64,000 nt of DNA from DASSQJ01 sp963730165 (GTDB lineage: Bacteria; Actinomycetota; Actinomycetes; Actinomycetales; Dermatophilaceae), in assembly GCA_963730165.1 (NCBI GenBank), contig CAVSQS010000008.1, positions 248,001 to 312,000 of the forward strand. Direction: 5' to 3'. The translations under genes were made by a program, and so were the position numbers. Positions 58,297 to 64,000 of the stretch are shown in pieces. A model generated the notes under the pieces. It had not been told where the DNA came from, searched no databases, and saw nothing but the letters and a program-made list of their open reading frames with translations. The first letter of the stretch is position 1; the number at the start of each line of letters is the position of its first letter.

Positions 58297-59232
58297 TTAC
58301 TGCACATCCGTGATCACGAGTGACGCGCCGCTTTTCAACCAGACGTTCAGCGCATATTGAAACGCCGTCGTATTGGTGGGCTTGATCTCCCCATTCAGCA
58401 GGACATCGTACTTATCTTCATCGTAACGATAGTGCGGCGTGCCGCTGCCCGGCGCGAGCTTGACATCCAGCGCGCTGCTGGCCGGAACCAGCAGCTCAAT
58501 CGATCCGTCTCCGGTCTTCAAATCGCCCTGTAAGACGTCGAACGAGGGCAGGTAAAGCTGGATATTCCCCGTGCCAATCGTCAGCAAAATCTGCCGCATA
58601 TAGAGCGACCGCAGATCAAGCGCCGCGTCACCCTGTCCGCCGCTCAGGTCGAGCAGTTCGACGACGACACTGGTCGGCAGCGCGATTTCCAGCGTGCTCC
58701 GTCCGTAGTCTTCCAGCTTGGGAATCGCGTTCCGGTACGCCTCGTCGACGGTCAGCGTCCCGGTGCTGCCATCGGTTGACCACACAAAATCAACCTGGCT
58801 TTCGTTCGTGCCCTTGAAGGTGACGTCCAGGCCGCGCGGATTTCCTTCGGCGGGTTTGACGGTGACGCTCGTCCGCTCGACGTTTACCTCCAGCCGCACC
58901 CGGTCGACCTCGTCCGCCAGCACCTCCGAATAACTCTGGACGTTATCGGCCCGCACCACGTCCGCCTGTTTTTGATAGGCAAATCCGACCACGCCCACCA
59001 CCAGCGCCAGCGTGAGCACCACGCCGATCAGACTGGTGTCCACCCGCCAGCGCAGCAGCCGCAACCGCCGCCGTCCGAGCAGCACGTCGAACCCGAACAG
59101 GATCAACAGCGCAGGCCACGCGCGCGCTAAAATGTCGTCCACCGCATCAGGAAAGGCGTTGGCGACTTTTAACAGCCAGATTCCCCCCACCGCCATGATA
59201 ATCAACGGCCACAATACGTTCCGCCGCGTCAT
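58297..59232 (-). CDS. LiaF-like membrane protein
   Basis: 311 residues. Four N-terminal membrane segments (VLWPLIIMAVGGIWLL, AWPALLILFGFDVLL, LIGVVLTLALVVGVVGFAY) form a LiaI/LiaF-type region; the rest is a beta-helix-like outer domain with repeated short strands (IQLYLPSFDVLQGDLKTGDG) as in LiaF/DUF4097 proteins. It overlaps the PspC gene by 4 bases, and the two together look like an envelope-stress unit (inference). Confidence 0.78.
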   Translation of the reverse strand: MTRRNVLWPLIIMAVGGIWLLKVANAFPDAVDDILARAWPALLILFGFDVLLGRRRLRLLRWRVDTSLIGVVLTLALVVGVVGFAYQKQADVVRADNVQSYSEVLADEVDRVRLEVNVERTSVTVKPAEGNPRGLDVTFKGTNESQVDFVWSTDGSTGTLTVDEAYRNAIPKLEDYGRSTLEIALPTSVVVELLDLSGGQGDAALDLRSLYMRQILLTIGTGNIQLYLPSFDVLQGDLKTGDGSIELLVPASSALDVKLAPGSGTPHYRYDEDKYDVLLNGEIKPTNTTAFQYALNVWLKSGASLVITDVQ

Positions 59233-59637
59233 GCCGCCCTCCAAAGCTGTTTCACCAGCAGCGTAAATCCAAACACGATAATGACCAGCGGCAGAAAAGC
59301 GTCGCCATTCTCACCGCCCAATACGCCCAGGTTGCGCGCCAGCACGATCAAGCCCATCACAATCACCGCGCCACCGATCAGGATCGTCGTTTCCGGGCTG
59401 GTCACACGGCGGCGCAGGGCCTCGGCATTCGTTGGAATATCCGCCAGCGTTTCAGGCGGCAGAATGTACCACAGCGCCAGGTAGATCAGCACGCCGGTGC
59501 CCGCCGTAAACAACCCCAATACGATGAACGTCACCCGTATCCACCAGGGATCAACGCCGATATAACCGCCCAATCCGCCGCACACACCACCCAACACGCG
59601 GTCGGTCAGGCTTCGAGTTCAGCCGCTGCGATCTCAT
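59229..59637 (-). CDS. PspC-domain protein, probable one-base frameshift near the start
   Basis: About 135 residues. GGVCGGLGGYIGVDPWWIRV begins the PspC domain, followed by two more membrane segments and a second hydrophobic pair. The domain's usual lead (RLTRSLTDRVLGG) is split: ATG 59637 reads MRSQRL, then an extra A near 59616 shifts the frame; without it the text is a perfect PspC start. As it stands translation could begin only at GTG 59597. Senses envelope stress with its LiaF-like partner. Confidence 0.75.
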
Positions 59638-59801
59638 ACCGTGCCCGTAGCCTCATGTGATGTCCAACACATCGCCAATATACCCTTTCTGGACGGGCGC
59701 GCCAATATCAACACGCCTTTTTGCGCTAATTCTTGCGTTTACCGGATCATCGTGCCAAAATTCCAGCACGCGCTCATACCCACACAAGGAACACGCAACG
59801 A

Positions 59802-60656
59802 ATGGATACTATCCTCTGTCGCGCCGTATCGGAAGTCGATTTTGGGGCATTCACGGCAGCCTTTAACCGCGCCTACAGCGATTATTTTACGCCGGTGGTC
59901 ATGACCCCCGCCTCATTCCGCCATCTCATGGACCGTGACGATCTCTCCCTGGAATCGTCGGTCGCGGCGCTGGACGACGGCGCAGTCGTCGGCACCGGAC
60001 TGCTGGGCATTCGCGGGAAAATGGGCTGGATTGGTGGGATGGGCGTGATCCCCGAACGCCGCCGCCAGGGTATTGGCTACCGGATGATGTCCTATTTAAT
60101 CGAGCGCGCCCGCGCCAACGGCCTGACAGAAGTCTGGCTGGAAGTGATCGAAGCCAACCAGGGAGCTTACGCGCTGTATCGCCAGCTTGGGTTTGACCCG
60201 GCGCGCTATCTGCTCATCCTGGAACGTAATCCCGACTCGGCCTTGCCTGATCCCGATCCGGCCTATCAGGTCATCGAAAACCCGGTTGACACGCTGCTGC
60301 GGCACTACGAGACCTTTCACGATATTCCGAACTGCTGGCAGCGTGCGCGCCCGTCTCTCGAAGGACTGATCCCGCACATTGACGGCTGGGCCGCGCTCGA
60401 TCACGAACAAACCGCCGGTTACGTATTGGGCTGGGCGAATTCGATTGACGTGCGGCTGGTCGATCTGGCTGCTGCCTCCGGCCCACACCGGACGGCGGTC
60501 GCCCAAACTCTGCTGGCTTATCTCCACCGGCACAACCCGTACGCCTACGGCGCGATCTACAACGTCGCGGACGATGATCCGCTGCTCCCGGCCTATGAAG
60601 CGCTGGATTACACCACGTCATTCCGCCAGATCGAAATGCGCTTGAAGCTGGACTGA
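59802..60656 (+). CDS. GNAT family N-acetyltransferase
   Basis: 284 residues. The first half is a GNAT domain: GGMGVIPERRRQGIGYRMMS is motif A (acetyl-CoA loop) near residue 90, and EVIEANQGAYALYRQLGF is motif B. The second half looks like a degenerate second GNAT fold (VLGWANSIDVRLVDLAA, TAVAQTLLAYL). Ribosome site aagga. Converges on the FHA gene. Substrate unknown. Confidence 0.85.
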   Translation: MDTILCRAVSEVDFGAFTAAFNRAYSDYFTPVVMTPASFRHLMDRDDLSLESSVAALDDGAVVGTGLLGIRGKMGWIGGMGVIPERRRQGIGYRMMSYLIERARANGLTEVWLEVIEANQGAYALYRQLGFDPARYLLILERNPDSALPDPDPAYQVIENPVDTLLRHYETFHDIPNCWQRARPSLEGLIPHIDGWAALDHEQTAGYVLGWANSIDVRLVDLAAASGPHRTAVAQTLLAYLHRHNPYAYGAIYNVADDDPLLPAYEALDYTTSFRQIEMRLKLD

Positions 60657-60666
60657 ACCCGCCTGC

Positions 60667-61167
60667 CTATTTATAGGGCGAGCGCACAAAGCGCAAAATC
60701 ATGTGCACGTGCCCGAACTCCAATTCATCGCCGTCCCGCAGGCGATAGCGCCGCCGGGGTTCGAGCGAAAACCCGTTGATGCGCGTGCCGTTGGTGCTGT
60801 TCAAGTCTTCGACGTACAGCGCCTTGTTTTCCTCGTCCTGAATGATCGCCGCGTGGCGGCGCGAGACACCGCCCTCCTGACCACCATAAGGGGATAGGTC
60901 CAGATCGGGATAGAAACTCGCTACTGGGTCACCACGCCCCAACACGATCCGATCTCTGACCTCGATCCCGACGGTCGTTTGGTTCTCTCCGCCAATTTGC
61001 AGCAGCAGACGCCAGGGGGCCGCCAGCCGCGCCGTCTGGATACGCGCAGCCTGGCTGCTTTCCGGCATCATGGGGCGCGGGAGATGATCGTCGAGCAGCG
61101 ACGTTTCGCGTTTTACCGGCTCATTTTCGTTTTTTTTGGCGTCATCTTTACTGGCGTCGTCGGCCAT
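60667..61167 (-). CDS. FHA-domain protein
   Basis: 166 residues. A charged disordered N-terminus (~1-45) precedes an FHA domain with RIVLGRGD, GVSRRHAAI and DLNSTNGTRING, the phosphothreonine-binding loop residues all present. It binds a phosphorylated partner; no Ser/Thr kinase lies in this half of the window. Confidence 0.9.
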   Translation of the reverse strand: MADDASKDDAKKNENEPVKRETSLLDDHLPRPMMPESSQAARIQTARLAAPWRLLLQIGGENQTTVGIEVRDRIVLGRGDPVASFYPDLDLSPYGGQEGGVSRRHAAIIQDEENKALYVEDLNSTNGTRINGFSLEPRRRYRLRDGDELEFGHVHMILRFVRSPYK

Positions 61168-61309
61168 ATGAGAACTCCCTGAAACCCACTGATGACAATC
61201 TTCAACTCATTATACCAGCTTACGCCGCTCGTGCCGCTATACCGCTGGTCACAATTGCGTCCAGGTGGTAAGGTAGTGCCCGTGCGGATTCAACCGGAAA
61301 AACTCGCTT

Positions 61310-62923
61310 ATGCAGCGTTTCACCCTTTGGGTTCTGATCCTGTTTTCAATCCTGACAGCGCTGGCCGCCGGGACACGCGTCACATCGGACCGCTTCCAGT
61401 GGGCGCTGGTAAACGACCGGGGCGCAGCAACCCCGCTGGACGAGCCCGCGTTGTTAGCGCAGCCGCTGGCCCTGTTCGCGCGGTCGGTCGATACGCCGCT
61501 GACTTACACGCCCCTCGCGGAGAGCGAAACGCCGATCGGCATTCTCCCCTATCCTGACGTAAATCCGCGCCGTTGGCAAGTCGCGCCCGCCTCCGCCAGC
61601 GCCTACCATATCGTCTGGCAGGAGCAGGATACCCGGCTGCGCTGTGCGCTCATCAGCATCGACGGAACCACCCTGCGCGGCCCGATTGAGCTGGCGACCA
61701 GCGCCCGCCCGGATTTCGTCACCCTTCCTGGCGAGGCTGGCGATCTGCTCGTGCTCTGGATCAACAGCCGAACGGCGGAGATCAACGCCGTGACCATCGA
61801 TTCCGCCGGGCGTCCCGGTCCGATCAGCAGTTTTACGTCGCAGCGTATCGCACACGTCGCCGCCGCGCGCGATCAGACTGGGCTGATCCATGCCGCCTGG
61901 CTGACCTCGCCTGCGCCAGATCAATGGACGGTCTTTTATCAGGCATCCGCCGCCAACCTGCTGTCCCTGGATACACCCGCCCTGCTCCACACGTTTACCC
62001 TGGCCCCCGGCGAGAGCATCACCACGCTGCAAATGGGGCTGGACGACACCCACGCTTACCTGTTCTGGAGCACCACGACTGCCGCCCAGCCCGACACGGA
62101 GCGGGTCCAGGTCATCAGCTTCCCGCTCGGTTCTCCCGCCGCCGTGACGTTTTCAGAGGTGCGCCTGCCGGACCACTTCACCCCGACTGCCACGCTGCCC
62201 GATCTGCCGATTGTGGGCGGCGTCGATCCCGTTACCATGCCCCCATCTCATCCCGCCGAACTCCGCTGGCCGCGCCCCGCCCCCGGACAGAGCGCCGCGC
62301 TGCCGCTGGCCGCTGCCCTGCGCACCGCCGACGGCTGGCGGCCCGCTGTCGTCTATTTCCAGCATGGCGATCTGATCGGTTTCCAGGTGATCGCGCCGCT
62401 GCCTGCCGATGCTGGCCCGCCTGTCCTGCTCGCTTCCGGCGATCTCCTCGCCGCCTGGACCGGGCTTGACGGCGTAACGCCCCATCTCTACACCGCTCAA
62501 ACGGACGGGGAGGGTCTGGTACCCGCGCCTGCCCGTCACGACCATCTGCTGCGGCGCACGCTGGCCGGGGCGCTGACCGGTATTCCCCTGGGGCTGCTAT
62601 GGCTGGCGCTGCCGCTGTGCGTCGTGATCGTCGCGCCCGCGAACACCTGGACGCTGCCGCTCGTCCTCGCGCTGTACGGCACGGCAAAACTGCTCTGGCC
62701 CGCCCATCTATTTTCCCGGCTCCCGCCCGTGTTGGCGGCTGCTCATTTCGCCTCAGCGCGTTCGCTGGTGGAGATCACGGTGCTGCTGATCGGCCTGATC
62801 TCCACCGGGGTATGTTATCTCGCCCAACGGCGTAAGCGCCCCACCTGGCAAATCTCCCTCATTTACCCGCTGCTGGATGCCGCGCTCACCTGGCTCGTTT
62901 TTGGGGCGAACGTGTTCAGCTAA
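61310..62923 (+). CDS. Membrane-anchored outer protein of unknown function
   Basis: 537 residues. An N-terminal signal/anchor segment (FTLWVLILFSILTALAAG) is followed by about 350 residues rich in short strands and Trp (YHIVWQEQD, LLVLWINSR, IHAAWLTS), suggesting a beta-propeller. Three to four membrane segments close the C-terminus (TGIPLGLLWLALPLCVVIV, LVEITVLLIGLISTGVCYL). No family recognised. It stands alone between a divergent FHA gene and the transporter gene. Confidence 0.65.
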   Translation: MQRFTLWVLILFSILTALAAGTRVTSDRFQWALVNDRGAATPLDEPALLAQPLALFARSVDTPLTYTPLAESETPIGILPYPDVNPRRWQVAPASASAYHIVWQEQDTRLRCALISIDGTTLRGPIELATSARPDFVTLPGEAGDLLVLWINSRTAEINAVTIDSAGRPGPISSFTSQRIAHVAAARDQTGLIHAAWLTSPAPDQWTVFYQASAANLLSLDTPALLHTFTLAPGESITTLQMGLDDTHAYLFWSTTTAAQPDTERVQVISFPLGSPAAVTFSEVRLPDHFTPTATLPDLPIVGGVDPVTMPPSHPAELRWPRPAPGQSAALPLAAALRTADGWRPAVVYFQHGDLIGFQVIAPLPADAGPPVLLASGDLLAAWTGLDGVTPHLYTAQTDGEGLVPAPARHDHLLRRTLAGALTGIPLGLLWLALPLCVVIVAPANTWTLPLVLALYGTAKLLWPAHLFSRLPPVLAAAHFASARSLVEITVLLIGLISTGVCYLAQRRKRPTWQISLIYPLLDAALTWLVFGANVFS

Positions 62924-62983
62924 AACCAGCGCTCACCCGCTTAAACATCGGGCAGGCGGTGGTTTACGCGATCCGTTTTGCGT

Positions 62984-62989
62984 TACAAT
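62984..62989 (+). promoter_or_regulatory. -10 box (TACAAT) before the binding-protein gene
   Basis: TACAAT lies 49 bases before the ATG; a weak tttacg at 62963 may be the -35 box. Confidence 0.35.
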
Positions 62990-63038
62990 AACAACGTTCT
63001 ATGCCACTCAGACTTTGCTTACCATAAGCGAGGAACTC

Positions 63039-64000
63039 ATGCAACGTCTGTATCGAATTTTTGGGTCTATCGGCCTGATCATCCTTTTAACACTCGCCTG
63101 GATGCCAATGGCGCGCGCTTCATCGCTTAACCAGGACGGCGATCCGGTCACCCTGCGCACGGTCATGCCCGCCCCGGTCAATCTGGACCCGGTCCAGCTT
63201 TCGCGTTTTGATGCCAATGCGCGCGATCTGGTTGAAAATCTTTTCGTGGGTTTAACTCGCTTTGACCCGGTCACCCGGCAAGCCGAGCCGATGATCGCTA
63301 AAGACTGGTCGGTCAGCGACGACAGCCTGACCTGGACTTTTAACCTGCGCGATGACATCCAGTGGGTACGCTACGATCCCGGCATTCAAGCCGCCGTCGC
63401 AGTGCGGCCCGTCGTCGCAGGCGATTTCGTTTACGCCATCCAACGCGCCTGCGATCCGCTGCGCCCGTCGCCGGTCACTGCCAACCTCATGATCGTCAAG
63501 GGCTGCCAGACGGTGGCTAACGCTTTCCCGCAGGTCATCAACGATCTGTTTATTGCCCGTGAAATCGGCGTCCGCGCCACCGGCCCCAACACGCTCGAAA
63601 TCGACCTGCTGTTTCCGGCGTCTTATTTCCCGTCCCTGCTGAGCACGCCGGAATTTCGCCCGCTGCCCCGCGAGTCCGTTCGGGCAGGCGAAGGCAACTG
63701 GACCACCCTCCCCTCGCCGATGACCAGCGGCCCTTACGTCCTGGCAAGCTGGACGCCGGGCGAGATGTCGCTGGCGCGTAACCCTTTCTGGCCGGATGCT
63801 TATTCGGGCAACGTCGAACGGGTTGACGTCACCCTCGCCGCGACCGCCTCCCCGGCGCAGATCGACATGGCGCGGCTGGCTCCCGACCAGATCGCCGCCG
63901 CGCGCGTTTCGTCGCCCGATCTGCTGCACATCACGCCGGGAACGACCCTGACCATGCTCGGCTTTTCCTTTGATCGGAACATGGTCTCGACGTCCGAAGT
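63039..64000 (+). CDS. Peptide/nickel-type ABC transporter binding protein (cut by window end)
   Basis: Open frame of 320 codons reaching the last base. A signal peptide (GLIILLTLAWMPMARA) is followed by the SBP_bac_5 pattern: PVNLDPVQLSRFDANARDLV, ENLFVGLTRFDP, EPMIAKDWSVSDDSLTWTFN (typical WEVSDDGLTYTFKLR-like motif), DFVYAIQRACDP and TSGPYVLASWTPGE. It captures oligopeptides or similar solutes outside the membrane for an ABC importer whose other genes should follow. ATG 63039 has a gcgagg ribosome site. Confidence 0.9.
   Translation, partial: MQRLYRIFGSIGLIILLTLAWMPMARASSLNQDGDPVTLRTVMPAPVNLDPVQLSRFDANARDLVENLFVGLTRFDPVTRQAEPMIAKDWSVSDDSLTWTFNLRDDIQWVRYDPGIQAAVAVRPVVAGDFVYAIQRACDPLRPSPVTANLMIVKGCQTVANAFPQVINDLFIAREIGVRATGPNTLEIDLLFPASYFPSLLSTPEFRPLPRESVRAGEGNWTTLPSPMTSGPYVLASWTPGEMSLARNPFWPDAYSGNVERVDVTLAATASPAQIDMARLAPDQIAAARVSSPDLLHITPGTTLTMLGFSFDRNMVSTSE

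Noticed and set aside
1..64000. CRISPR arrays or rRNA genes
   Set aside because: No regularly spaced repeats or rRNA-like sequence were seen; the proline-rich repeats at 26-28 kb are coding.

Overview
The window reads as two unrelated bacterial genomes joined at about 46.84-46.87 kb. Bases 1 to ~46,840 come from a very high-GC actinobacterium. It has mycothiol genes (mshA, mycothiol-dependent formaldehyde dehydrogenase), a CarD-ispD-ispF-cysS-rlmB block, SenX3-RegX3 and an HbhA-like protein. Many genes start with GTG and have a TANNNT -10 box only 6-7 bases before the start codon. A member of the Micrococcales, perhaps Intrasporangiaceae, is my inference. Bases ~46,860 to 64,000 have lower GC, AT-rich intergenic DNA, classical -35/-10 promoters and intrinsic terminators with U tails, and a gene set that looks like Chloroflexota (Anaerolineae-like; inference).

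Actinobacterial part. 0-5.6 kb: YgfZ, a DUF849 enzyme, DUF4395, an XRE regulator with an HbhA-like protein, type II asparaginase, Dtd and DUF2516. 5.6-9.9 kb: a divergent methyltransferase/membrane protein pair, then mshA, a YbjN protein and gpmA. 10-14 kb: two tandem paralogues with a sigma-factor-like cytoplasmic half, one membrane segment and a large outer domain. 14-17 kb: phoU against senX3-regX3 (phosphate signalling). 17-26 kb: lpqE-like gene, carD, ispD, a flavin-dependent oxidoreductase, ispF, NUDIX, winged-helix regulator, the mycothiol dehydrogenase/MBL operon, cysS and rlmB. 26-32 kb: a mirror-image pair of DUF4190/DUF2752 genes, RDD protein, DUF4032, UgpC-type ATPase and CBS protein. 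32-42 kb: Ser/Thr kinase-ThrE exporter, LCP ligase-HAD phosphatase, GH3 glycosidase, and a small operon facing a helix-turn-helix regulator.

42.1-46.8 kb is an integrated mobile element at the 3' end of tRNA-Thr(TGT): tyrosine integrase, two excisionase-like proteins and a MobF relaxase-helicase. The integrase and relaxase are broken by many single-base frame changes, although the protein segments between them are well conserved. The far end of the element is not present because the sequence changes to the other genome about 170 bp upstream of the relaxase start.

Chloroflexota-like part. It opens with the C-terminal end of a P-type ATPase lacking its front. Then come a 48-residue Flp-type pilin with its own promoter and terminator, an SDR threonine dehydrogenase, and a cobalamin riboswitch with terminator controlling one secreted alpha/alpha-toroid protein (possibly a bacterial transcobalamin-like B12 binder). 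These are followed by acpS with an inactive/active M16 peptidase pair, UDP-glucose dehydrogenase with an FAD oxidoreductase and a flippase-like protein, a SWIM protein, a PspC/LiaF-like envelope pair, GNAT, FHA, a large membrane-anchored protein, and the start of a peptide ABC transporter binding protein that runs off the window.

The most notable points are the chimeric junction, the riboswitch-toroid unit, the tandem sigma-like membrane proteins, the regular leaderless promoters and the frameshift cluster in the mobile element.
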